DNA of 64,000 nt from Pseudobdellovibrionaceae bacterium. Its GTDB lineage: Bacteria; Bdellovibrionota; Bdellovibrionia; Bdellovibrionales; Bdellovibrionaceae. The notes beneath the pieces are model-generated. The model did no database searches and was not told the origin of the DNA. It saw nothing but the letters and a program-made list of their open reading frames with translations. Positions 9,753 through 17,020 of this stretch are shown piece by piece. How positions within the stretch are numbered: the stretch's first letter is position 1; each line of letters starts with the position of its first letter. A program made the translations under genes and the position numbers. The stretch is from NCBI GenBank assembly GCA_019637915.1, contig JAHBUV010000001.1:1210565-1274564 (forward strand), read 5' to 3'.

Positions 9753-9927
9753 GAGGAAGGTTTATAAGGGGTCGAAGAGTCTCCCGCAATGGTTCCGGGA
9801 ACAAAGCGATCCCTGGTGTTCCTTGGGTCTTTAAGTTCGCGAAATCACGTCGTTGTGTCGGGTATTTATAACAAAACCCTGACCGGCCGAGGTTGACACG
9901 GAAACGGGGCCTGGAGATCGTTGGGGG

Positions 9928-11064
9928 ATGCGAGGGTGGTTTTTTCTTTTCATTCTTTGTCCGCTCCTGTGCCAGGCCGGCGTCCGTCAGGATCTGGCGG
10001 CGCTGTACCCGGAGCAGTCCTCGGCCACCCTGGAGCAGCGGATCGCCTTGCTCAATTCGCCCAACGATTTTTTCCGCGCGTTCGGTCCTTACTTTTACCT
10101 GCGCGCCAAGAAGAACCTTCTCAACGTCGAGCCCTGGAAGTCCTTGAAGGGCCATCAGGGTTGGTGCGCGGGCGACGCCCATCCCAAAAATTTCGGCGTG
10201 CTGCTGTCCGAGCGCAATCAACCGCTCTACAGCATCAACGACGTCGATGACTCCAACCCCTGCCCGGTGATCGCCGATGTGCTGCGTTTCCTGACCGGCT
10301 GGGGCCTGATCGTCGGCGATGACCTTTCGACCGCCTGGCTGCCCCCTTACCTGGCCGGCCTCGAGGGTCGTCCATTGCAGCCGCCGGCCATCGTTCGTCA
10401 ACTCATGGAAAAGGGCCGCGAGCGGGGCCTGGCGCCGAAGTCCAAATGGGTCGACCCCAAAACCGGCGCTTTCCGTCCCCTGGATGAGCTCTCGCCGGTG
10501 AACGGCCCTCTGGCCGTCGAGATCTCCCAGCAAGCTCAGCGCATCGCCGGTCCCGGCTGGGAAATCCTCGAGCTGCGCGAGCGCCTGCGCATGGAAGGCG
10601 GTTCGGGGGGATTGAAGCGCTTCTTGATCCTGCTCAAAGGCCCGAAGAACGTGCTGAAGCGCCAGCCTTTGCTTTTGGAATTCAAAGAGATCGCCCCGCG
10701 CCCGGCCACCGCCGTCCTGGACGTGCCCCGCCTGGATCCCCAAGCCCGCATCTCCCACGCCTGGAAGTGGGAACAAGGCCCGTCCGTCACGCGCTGGCAC
10801 CGCTTCGCGCGGATCGCCGGTCACCTGATGATGAGCCGACCCTTGTGGGACGGCAACGTCGACATCGACGTCGAAAAAATGAGCTTCTCCGAACGCCAGG
10901 GCCTGGCTTTGTATCAAGCGTCCTTGTTGGGATGGCTGCATCGCCAAGGCGCCGTGCCCGCGGATTTCGCGGACGACCTGAAGCAGGTCCCGACGGAAGC
11001 CTGGACGAAGTCCCTGCACCTGCTGGTGCGGGAGATGAATGCGGCTTATACGGAAGTGCGGTAG
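9928..11064 (+). CDS. DUF2252 family protein, exported
   Basis: A 378-residue protein with a short N-terminal signal peptide (MRGWFFLFILCPLLCQA). The DUF2252 core is visible: WCAGDAHPKNFGVL followed by SINDVDDSNPCPVIADVLRFLTG, resembling the catalytic-loop and metal-binding Asp motifs of kinase-like phosphotransferases, and a later LWDGNVDIDVE. DUF2252 proteins are kinase-fold-like with no assigned substrate, and this one is unusual in carrying an export signal. It is a single gene, divergent from the TIGR02147 gene and followed by an abrupt drop in GC at about 11100. Confidence 0.8.
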   Translation: MRGWFFLFILCPLLCQAGVRQDLAALYPEQSSATLEQRIALLNSPNDFFRAFGPYFYLRAKKNLLNVEPWKSLKGHQGWCAGDAHPKNFGVLLSERNQPLYSINDVDDSNPCPVIADVLRFLTGWGLIVGDDLSTAWLPPYLAGLEGRPLQPPAIVRQLMEKGRERGLAPKSKWVDPKTGAFRPLDELSPVNGPLAVEISQQAQRIAGPGWEILELRERLRMEGGSGGLKRFLILLKGPKNVLKRQPLLLEFKEIAPRPATAVLDVPRLDPQARISHAWKWEQGPSVTRWHRFARIAGHLMMSRPLWDGNVDIDVEKMSFSERQGLALYQASLLGWLHRQGAVPADFADDLKQVPTEAWTKSLHLLVREMNAAYTEVR

Positions 11065-11168
11065 ACGGGGTCCGTGTTCGTCGGACTGGGTGGCGTGCTC
11101 TAACGAAAAAATCAATAATGACAAGGACATATCAAGCAGGCAGCGAGCTCTTTGCTCTTTTTGTAACA

Positions 11169-11215
11169 ACAAAATCATCATAGTAACATTTTTTTGATAC
11201 CATGATGATTTTTGT
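11169..11215. promoter_or_regulatory. Inverted repeat, candidate operator of the AbiE-like pair
   Basis: The left arm 11169-11181 (ACAAAATCATCAT) and right arm 11202-11215 are inverted copies differing by one extra T in the right arm, with a 20-base spacer. The right arm falls entirely between the candidate -35 and -10 boxes of the downstream gene, so bound protein would block transcription. AbiEi antitoxins are known to autorepress through upstream inverted repeats, which makes the winged-helix product of the next gene the likely ligand; this is inference. Confidence 0.55.
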
Positions 11216-11223
11216 GTTATGAT
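11194..11223 (+). promoter_or_regulatory. Candidate sigma70 promoter, possibly giving a leaderless mRNA
   Basis: TTGATA (11194-11199) and TATGAT (11218-11223) each match the sigma70 consensus at five of six positions, with an 18-base spacer. Transcription would start about seven bases after the -10 box, that is, at or beside the ATG at 11230, leaving no 5' leader. The only Shine-Dalgarno-like sequence (GAGG, 11224-11227) is two bases from the ATG, too close to work. Confidence 0.5.
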
Positions 11224-11229
11224 GAGGAC

Positions 11230-12189
11230 ATGACAACTGCCGTCGAAAGAACGCTGAAAAAGTATCTTCCCAGCCTTGAATTCAAGACCCGGGAGCTTCG
11301 GATTAAAAACATCCCTCCTGCCTACCAGGGAATTTATGAGTTTGAAGAGCTGAATATGCGGAAGCAGCCCTTCTTGCTCATCAAGGTCAAAGACAGAAAC
11401 CTCGGCCCCAAAGACTTTAAAAAACACGGTCGAAGGCTCAAAGAAAGCATCGACCACCCGCAAGTCTGGTACCTCAAAGAACTCCATGCCCATAAAGTGC
11501 GGCGCATGATCGAAAATGAGCTGAACTTCATTTTGGAAGACAAACAAATTCATCTGCCTGTGCTTCATGTTTCTTTGAGCATGGCATCCGAAAAAGTGAG
11601 AACCGTCAGAAAAATTTCCGGTCTTGGCATCAATCTGCTGATCCGGGAAATTTTGAAGGGGGACCTTTCAGGGAAAAGCAAAGTCGAGATCGCCGGTATT
11701 TTTAAATCATTGAAGATGACGATGGGTCGCGCCATCGAGCCTCTTTTGAGCGCCGGGTTATGTGAAGAGAATAAAGTCGGAGTCGCCAAGCTGATCCGAT
11801 TCAAGCCTCGCACGGAACTCTGGAGGCATCTCCAAAAGAATGTCCACTCCCCCGTTAAAGAAGCGGTTTTCCTTCCCATGGCCCCCAAGAAACTGCCTTA
11901 CTCGGGCATCACGGCCCTCGCCAGGCAATCCATGCTTGCTGAAGATCCAATTCCCACTTTCGCCATCGAGAGAAAAGAGTTCAATAAAAAATATAAAAAT
12001 GCGGAATTGGCACTGGAGGATGAAGCCCTGGCGAAAGTTGAACTATGGGACCGGCCCGTCACCCTGGATCATGATTCAAACATCAATGTCATTGATTTAT
12101 ACCTTATTTTAAGAGACTCCTCCGATGACAGAGTTCAGACAGAAATGGGAAAACTTCTTCAGAAACACGATTTGAAAGCGGATAAGTGA
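11230..12189 (+). CDS. Winged-helix regulator, probable AbiEi-like antitoxin
   Basis: A 319-residue cytoplasmic protein. The segment RRMIENELNFILEDKQIHLPVLHVSL (about residues 95-120) is a pattern I associate with proteins encoded beside AbiEii-type nucleotidyltransferases. It is followed by a predicted winged helix at about residues 140-185 (INLLIREILKG...SKVEIAGIFKSL...AIEPLLSAGLCEE). The pairing suggests a type IV antitoxin and autoregulator. It starts at ATG 11230; a TTG at 11212 is in frame but less likely. Its stop overlaps the next ATG by one base (TGATG). Base composition is clearly more AT-rich than the flanking genes, suggesting acquisition by transfer. Family assignment is from motif memory only. 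Confidence 0.6.
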   Translation: MTTAVERTLKKYLPSLEFKTRELRIKNIPPAYQGIYEFEELNMRKQPFLLIKVKDRNLGPKDFKKHGRRLKESIDHPQVWYLKELHAHKVRRMIENELNFILEDKQIHLPVLHVSLSMASEKVRTVRKISGLGINLLIREILKGDLSGKSKVEIAGIFKSLKMTMGRAIEPLLSAGLCEENKVGVAKLIRFKPRTELWRHLQKNVHSPVKEAVFLPMAPKKLPYSGITALARQSMLAEDPIPTFAIERKEFNKKYKNAELALEDEALAKVELWDRPVTLDHDSNINVIDLYLILRDSSDDRVQTEMGKLLQKHDLKADK

Positions 12190-12977
12190 TGATCAGGGGC
12201 CTGGAGCATTTCAAGGAGCATTTCAAGGAGCATTTCAAGGAGCATTTCAGGAAACACGCCGAAAATTTCATTCTTGTCGGCGGCGTCGCCAGTCACCTTC
12301 TTCTTGAAGAGGCCGGTGCTTCAAAATTGAGGCCCACCAAGGATTTGGACATTGTACTCGCCATGAAGCCGGATGATGAATTCCTGGGCGCGATCAGGGA
12401 TTATATCCGTCGCGGCGGCTATGAAATTCAGAAGGGAAAAAAGAACCAGGCTATTTTTTATCGCTTCCAAAAACCAAAAGATGAACGTTTCCCCGCGATG
12501 CTCGAACTCTTTTCCGCGGCCGCAGAGGGCATTGATTTTTCTGAAGACCAGCGCATCATTCCCATCGCCGATTCAGCGGGAGCGAAATCGTTATCCGCGA
12601 TTCTGCTGGACCCAGATTATTTTGCGATCATCAGAAAAAACGCGGTTGAGAAAGACGGAATTTTTATCATCAACGAGATGGCCCTGATCCCCTTTAAAGC
12701 CAAAGCGTACTTGGATATCAGAGGGCGAGGGGAAGACTCAAAAAGCTGGAAAAAACACCGAGCGGACATCATCAACCTGGCGGTGAACTTCCTGACTGAG
12801 GAAAGCAAAGAAAGTTTGAGTGGAAAAGTTCGCGACCATTTTCTTGATTTTATGAATCAAATCAAGGAAGAGCTGACCATCGAGATCATCACAGGCGCCT
12901 GCAATCAGGATGTTGCACCGGAGACCTTGATCGATCTTTTGGAAAAGACGTTTTTAAGTGACTCTGAGATCAGCTGA
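12189..12977 (+). CDS. AbiEii-like nucleotidyltransferase (putative type IV toxin)
   Basis: A 262-residue protein with the nucleotidyltransferase-fold signature FILVGGVASHLLLEEAG, then RPTKDLDIVL (helix-GG...DxD, metal-binding Asp pair), as in AbiEii/MNT-type proteins. Toxic members of the family modify tRNA or other RNA with nucleotides; activity here is untested. The N-terminus carries a tandem EHFK repeat encoded by 12-bp repeats. ATG 12189 overlaps the upstream stop (TGATG), so expression is coupled to the putative antitoxin. AT-rich like its partner and unlike the following cysE, towards which it converges with 21 bases between stops. Confidence 0.72.
   Translation: MIRGLEHFKEHFKEHFKEHFRKHAENFILVGGVASHLLLEEAGASKLRPTKDLDIVLAMKPDDEFLGAIRDYIRRGGYEIQKGKKNQAIFYRFQKPKDERFPAMLELFSAAAEGIDFSEDQRIIPIADSAGAKSLSAILLDPDYFAIIRKNAVEKDGIFIINEMALIPFKAKAYLDIRGRGEDSKSWKKHRADIINLAVNFLTEESKESLSGKVRDHFLDFMNQIKEELTIEIITGACNQDVAPETLIDLLEKTFLSDSEIS
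12203..12250 (+). repeat. Four tandem 12-bp repeats inside a coding region
   Basis: GGAGCATTTCAA occurs three times exactly (12203-12214, 12215-12226, 12227-12238), and a fourth copy (12239-12250) differs only at its last base. Because 12 is a multiple of three, copy-number change would lengthen or shorten a charged EHFK helix at the N-terminus of the nucleotidyltransferase without shifting its frame. Confidence 0.9.
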
Positions 12978-12998
12978 TTATTTTCTTCGAGGGAAAAC

Positions 12999-13520
12999 CT
13001 AACTTCGGGCTTCCTGGGGCGCCTGTTCCTTCAGCACGCCCAGAGGACCCAGCACCGTGGCTCCGGCGGGGACGTCCTTCACCACCACGGCGTTGGCGGC
13101 GATTTTCGCGCCGTCGCCGATGGTCAGGGGGCCCAGGACCTTCGCCCCGGTGCCGATGAGGACGTGGTTGCCCACCGTCGGGTGGCGCTTGACGGGATCG
13201 AACTTCGATCCGCCCAGGGTCACTCCGTGGAAGAGAATGCAGTCGTCGCCGACCTCGGCGGTTTCGCCGATGACGAGGCCCAATCCGTGATCGATGACGA
13301 GGCGCCGGCCCAGGCGCGCGCCCGGGTGGATCTCGATGCCGGTGATCCAGCGCGAGAATTCCGCCACCACGCGGGCCAGGAAATAAAACTTCGCCGAGTA
13401 GAGCACGTGCGCGACGCGATGACAGAGGATCGCCCGCGGGCCCGGATACAGGAAAAAGATCTCGGCGTAGGATTTCGCCGCGGGATCGTAGTTCTTGTAG
13501 GCCCTCAGGAAATCCATCAT
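12999..13520 (-). CDS. cysE: Serine O-acetyltransferase CysE
   Basis: A 173-residue protein with the left-handed beta-helix hexapeptide repeats of CysE. It has GIEIHPGARLG, the catalytic His region VIDHGLGLVIGETAEVG, and VTLGGSKFDPVKRHPTVGNHVLIGTGAKVLGP. It makes O-acetylserine from serine and acetyl-CoA for cysteine synthesis. The length suits the short EpsC/CysE class (170-230 residues) lacking the long N-terminal helical domain of E. coli CysE. It is the last gene of the eleven-gene minus-strand run, six bases after the nuclease gene. No cysK is nearby. Confidence 0.93.
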   Translation of the reverse strand: MMDFLRAYKNYDPAAKSYAEIFFLYPGPRAILCHRVAHVLYSAKFYFLARVVAEFSRWITGIEIHPGARLGRRLVIDHGLGLVIGETAEVGDDCILFHGVTLGGSKFDPVKRHPTVGNHVLIGTGAKVLGPLTIGDGAKIAANAVVVKDVPAGATVLGPLGVLKEQAPQEARS

Positions 13521-13526
13521 TTGAAT

Positions 13527-14495
13527 TTAGCTCTCAAATTTTTCTTTTAAATCGTCCAACAGGAAATAGCGGTCGAACAGCTCGCTGTACCGTGACCATT
13601 GCTCGCCGCCCCTCTCGTTGTCAATCAGGGTTTTCACCGTCGCCATCTTCGAATCCAGGTCGTCGACCATGGCGACGAGCAAAGCCTCGAGAAACTTAGG
13701 ACGCTTCGGAGAACCGTACTCCAGACGGCCGTGGTGGGACAGGATGATGTGCTTGCAGATGTCGCGCAACTCCGCATCGAAGCCGAGGATGCGCGCGGAC
13801 TTGCGGTCGACGAGCTCGCAGGCCATCTCCATGTGGCCGATCAAACGGCCGCGGTTGGTGTAGGAAAAGCCGTGCTCCCAGCTGAGCTCCCACACCTTGC
13901 CGATGTCGTGGAAAATCGCGCCGAATATCAGCAGATCGCGGTTCAGGAACGGATAATGAGCCGCGAAGAACTCCATGGTCTTGGTGATCGACAGGATGTG
14001 CTCGAGCAAACCGCCGATCCAGGCGTGGTGGATGGATTTCGCCGCCGGGGCCTTGAGCACGAGGGGCCGGATCTCCGGATCCTCGAGGCTGTCCATGACC
14101 AGCTGGCGCAGGGAGGGGTTCTTCATCGTGCGCACGATGGTCAGCAGCTCGGCGAACAGATGTTCCGCGTCGCGCGCGCCCTTCGGCACGAAGTCCTCGA
14201 AATTCACCGTGGTCGGATCGACTTTTTCCAGGCGGTGGATGACGAACTGCCTGCGGTTCTGGAAAAGCTGAACCTGCCCCTTCACCTTCACCACGTCGCC
14301 CACTTCGAACTCGCGGGAGAGGTTTTCGACGTTGTCCCAGGCGCGGCTGTCGATCTGACCGCTGGCATCACCCAGCAGCGCGGTCAGGAAGGGACGGCCG
14401 TTCTTGCCGACGCCCATGTTCTTTTCTTTGACGAGGAAAAGGCTCTCGACGGAATCCTTGTCCTTCATGTCCTTCACGAGGGTCTTGTCGGTCAT
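13527..14495 (-). CDS. HD-domain 3'-5' exoribonuclease, YhaM-like
   Basis: A 322-residue protein with an N-terminal OB-fold nucleic-acid-binding domain (GQIDSRAWDN...GDVVKVKGQVQLFQNRRQFVI) and a C-terminal HD phosphohydrolase domain. In the HD domain, HHAWIGGLLEH, FGAIFHDIGKVWEL, GRLIGHM and CKHIILSHHG supply the metal-binding His/Asp residues. This is the architecture of YhaM/Cbf1, which degrades RNA and ssDNA from the 3' end. The ATG overlaps the stop of the upstream lipoprotein gene (ATGA) and has a GAGGA ribosome-binding site. It sits in an operon with envelope and metabolic genes, and no specific partner is apparent. Confidence 0.87.
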   Translation of the reverse strand: MTDKTLVKDMKDKDSVESLFLVKEKNMGVGKNGRPFLTALLGDASGQIDSRAWDNVENLSREFEVGDVVKVKGQVQLFQNRRQFVIHRLEKVDPTTVNFEDFVPKGARDAEHLFAELLTIVRTMKNPSLRQLVMDSLEDPEIRPLVLKAPAAKSIHHAWIGGLLEHILSITKTMEFFAAHYPFLNRDLLIFGAIFHDIGKVWELSWEHGFSYTNRGRLIGHMEMACELVDRKSARILGFDAELRDICKHIILSHHGRLEYGSPKRPKFLEALLVAMVDDLDSKMATVKTLIDNERGGEQWSRYSELFDRYFLLDDLKEKFES

Positions 14496-15220
14496 AATTC
14501 CTCGCAGTAGAGATTCTCGAAACGGGAGTCCTTGAAGGTCACCTGAGTCAGGAACAATTGACCTTTGCGCTTGGCGGAGAAGATGAAATGCCCGCCCAGC
14601 ACCGTCAAGTGACGGTTTCGTGTCGTGTTGACCGTGAGGCCGCCGCTTTTCATGGTTTTCTCAAGGGCCTGCGTGACGCGGTAGAAACGGCCGCAGCCCG
14701 CCCCCCACAATTCGTCGCCCAATTTGCGACGGCGCGCCTTGGACACGAACCAGGACTGGAACTCGTCCGTCTCCTCCCGCTCGGGCCACTCGAAGCGCAC
14801 GTGGAAGCTGCCCTCGGTGCCCGTCATGAAAGGCGCGAGGTCGATCGTGCCGCCGCCGCGGGGCAAGCGGATCGTCAAAGGCGATTCGCTCAAAACGCCC
14901 GGGTTTTTTTCAATCAAGGTCACCGTGACCGGCATGAACAGGGCGCCGCTGTTGAGATCCTCTTCCTCGGCGCTGGCGCCGCCGGAGCCGCCGCCATGAT
15001 CACCACCGCCGCCCGCCGCGGGCGCGCCGTGCTCCCCTTCCCCGCCATGAGCGCCGTGCGCCGCCTTGCCTTCCAGGCGGTCCCAAACGGCCGAGGGGAT
15101 GCGGATCTCTTTCGGGATATCGTCGACCACGATGGTGCGCTGAGGCTCGGCCTCGTGGGCGTTCTTCGAGCAAGCGAACATCACGACGGCCAAAGCCGTC
15201 AGCAGGAGGATCCTCTTCAT
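14492..15220 (-). CDS. Lipoprotein with a Gly/His-rich linker
   Basis: A 242-residue predicted lipoprotein: the signal MKRILLLTALAVVMFAC is followed directly by Ser-Lys, so Cys17 would be lipidated. Residues about 52-95 are low-complexity Gly/His/Ala (HGAHGGEGEHG, GGGGDHGGG), possibly a flexible tether or metal-binding segment. The C-terminal half is a compact domain with charged strands and one late Cys (NLYCEEL). No family recognised. Coupled by ATGA overlaps to the TPR gene upstream and the nuclease gene downstream. Its physical link to the TPR membrane protein suggests the two act together in the envelope. Confidence 0.7.
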   Translation of the reverse strand: MKRILLLTALAVVMFACSKNAHEAEPQRTIVVDDIPKEIRIPSAVWDRLEGKAAHGAHGGEGEHGAPAAGGGGDHGGGSGGASAEEEDLNSGALFMPVTVTLIEKNPGVLSESPLTIRLPRGGGTIDLAPFMTGTEGSFHVRFEWPEREETDEFQSWFVSKARRRKLGDELWGAGCGRFYRVTQALEKTMKSGGLTVNTTRNRHLTVLGGHFIFSAKRKGQLFLTQVTFKDSRFENLYCEEL

Positions 15221-17010
15221 GGGGTTTTCTCCTGGGAGTCGCGCAGCTCGATCAGCGGCAGGTAAGCCGGTTCACGCTCGCTCCCCTCGCGGATCAAACT
15301 CACCGCTTCCTGGCTGCGGTTCTGGCGCGACAAAATGTCCGCCAGCCCCGTCAACGCGATGATGGAACGATGCCCGCCGGCGCGCGAGACGCGGAAACTC
15401 CTTTCCGCGCAACCCAGGTCGCCCTGGTCCAGGCAGAGTTTCCCGAGCAGAATATCGGTCACCGGCAGGCCGGTCAGCTCCGGCATGCGCAAAACGGCGA
15501 AAGCCTCGTTGCGCAGGCCCGAGCGATAGAGAAGATTCGCCTGCGTGAACAACACCCAGGGGTCCTTCGGGGCCGCCGCCAAAGCCTCGTCCAGGAAACG
15601 GCGGGAATCGCTGTCGCGGCCCGCTTCCGCCAGGCAAACGGCGCGTGCCGCCTTCAGGCGCGGCTGCGGCTCCTGGCGGTCGATGAATTCACGGCATTGT
15701 TTGTCGAGCAGATCCCAATCCGACAGGCGCCAGTCCAGACGCAGGTCCTTCACGTACGCGGAACTCTGCTTCGACACCTGACCGAGGAAATCCGTCAGGG
15801 CTTTCATGAAACCGGCATCGTGCGGCGACATCAGGGCGGCGCGGATCAGCGCGAGCTCCTGGTGCAACTGACCGCTCTTTTCAAAATAAGAATGGATGTC
15901 CGAAACCAAAGACTGCGCCCGCCCCTGGTCGCTCCACTGGCCGGACTCCAGCAGGGACACCCCGCGCGCCAGCAACACCAGGGGATGCGGCGGCGAACGG
16001 CGGCTCAACTCCTCGAGCTGACGATCAGCCTCGGCCCAGTCCCCCTTGCGCAGGGAAATCAGACCCAGGTTCAAATGGGCGTTGAAATTCGCCGGCTCGA
16101 TGACCAGGACTTTCTGCAGGCTGTCCTGGGCCTCCTTGAGATTGCCCTCGAGGATCTGACTGATGGCGATGCCCAAGGACGCGTCGATGATCTGGGCCCG
16201 CGTGTTCTGGTTGTCCTGAGCGACCTTTTCCAGGATGCGCCGGCCCGCCACGTTCTGACGGTCCAACACGATCAGCACCAAGGCCATCTGCTGCTGGACC
16301 TCGGGCGCCGGCTCCTGGATCAAAATGGCTTTTTTGTAAGCCGCCAGGGATTTGTCGTACAGCTGCAGGCTGCGGTAGCGAAGCGCCTCTTCGATCAGGC
16401 TGTCGTAACCTTCGCTCTTCTTCATGTTCAGGCGCAGCTTCCAGCCCAGAACGCCCACCAGGGCGATCACGGCCAGACCCAGCACCACCCAACGGGCCGT
16501 GCGCGTGGCTTGCGACAGGCGGCTCTGCACGCGATGGTCGTGGGCGGAACCGTAAGAGGACACGTGGCTCGTGCGCGGTGAGCTGGCGTGCGGCTGAAAG
16601 GTTTCCTTCGTGGCCGTGATGTCCCTGACCACGCCGCTGCTGAAAGGCGTGTTCAGGTCGCTCTTCACCGTGTGCGGCGCCGGAGGAGGGGGCGTCTCCT
16701 CCTCGTGATGGATTTTCGCCGTGGCGTCCGTGCGCGTGATCGCCGTGCTTCCGACCGTGGCGGTCGAGGTCTGGGTGAGCTCGTTCACGTTGGCTTGCTC
16801 GGCCCGCAAGGCCACCACGACCTCGTCGAAGATGCCGTGCTCGCGCACGTACTTCCAGCGGCCTTCGGGCTGGCGGACCTCGTCGATGATGGAGATGTGT
16901 TTTTTAAGGAGCATCTGCGCGACTTCGTCGACGCTGAACGGCCCGAGAATACGGGTCGACGACTTGATCAGCCAGTTTTTTTCCTGTCTGTCACCCGTCT
17001 TGGATGTCAT
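15217..17010 (-). CDS. Membrane-anchored TPR protein with an N-terminal GYF_2-like domain
   Basis: A 597-residue protein. Residues about 12-60 (WLIKSSTRILGPFSVDEVAQMLLKK...) resemble GYF_2-type domains found at the N-terminus of many bacterial regulatory/membrane proteins. A Thr/Ser/Pro-rich linker follows, then one membrane segment (WVVLGLAVIALVGVLGW, about residue 175). After it comes a long helical region of tetratricopeptide-like repeats (EPANFNAHLNLGLISLRKGDWAEAD, PWVLFTQANLLYRSGLRNEA). The topology implies a cytoplasmic GYF-like domain and a periplasmic TPR scaffold. The stop overlaps the next lipoprotein start, and purH ends 11 bases upstream. Function unknown, probably assembly or protein-protein interaction at the envelope. 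Confidence 0.75.
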   Translation of the reverse strand: MTSKTGDRQEKNWLIKSSTRILGPFSVDEVAQMLLKKHISIIDEVRQPEGRWKYVREHGIFDEVVVALRAEQANVNELTQTSTATVGSTAITRTDATAKIHHEEETPPPPAPHTVKSDLNTPFSSGVVRDITATKETFQPHASSPRTSHVSSYGSAHDHRVQSRLSQATRTARWVVLGLAVIALVGVLGWKLRLNMKKSEGYDSLIEEALRYRSLQLYDKSLAAYKKAILIQEPAPEVQQQMALVLIVLDRQNVAGRRILEKVAQDNQNTRAQIIDASLGIAISQILEGNLKEAQDSLQKVLVIEPANFNAHLNLGLISLRKGDWAEADRQLEELSRRSPPHPLVLLARGVSLLESGQWSDQGRAQSLVSDIHSYFEKSGQLHQELALIRAALMSPHDAGFMKALTDFLGQVSKQSSAYVKDLRLDWRLSDWDLLDKQCREFIDRQEPQPRLKAARAVCLAEAGRDSDSRRFLDEALAAAPKDPWVLFTQANLLYRSGLRNEAFAVLRMPELTGLPVTDILLGKLCLDQGDLGCAERSFRVSRAGGHRSIIALTGLADILSRQNRSQEAVSLIREGSEREPAYLPLIELRDSQEKTP

Positions 17011-17020
17011 CCCGTCCCCT

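Noticed and set aside
9753-9830. A GGGGTCGAAGAGTCTCCC stretch resembling a tRNA T-arm.
   Set aside because: No acceptor stem, D-arm or anticodon arm can be built around it, so it is not a tRNA.
9893-9921. TTGACA at 9893-9898 as a promoter for the DUF2252 gene.
   Set aside because: At the proper 16-18 base distance there is only GC-rich sequence with no -10-like hexamer.
9700-11568. A 622-codon minus-strand frame over the DUF2252 gene and the island.
   Set aside because: It crosses two different compositional regions and overlaps recognised plus-strand genes; no domain visible.
12203-12250. Short tandem repeats as a possible CRISPR-like array.
   Set aside because: The 12-bp units are directly abutting with no spacers and lie in a coding frame.
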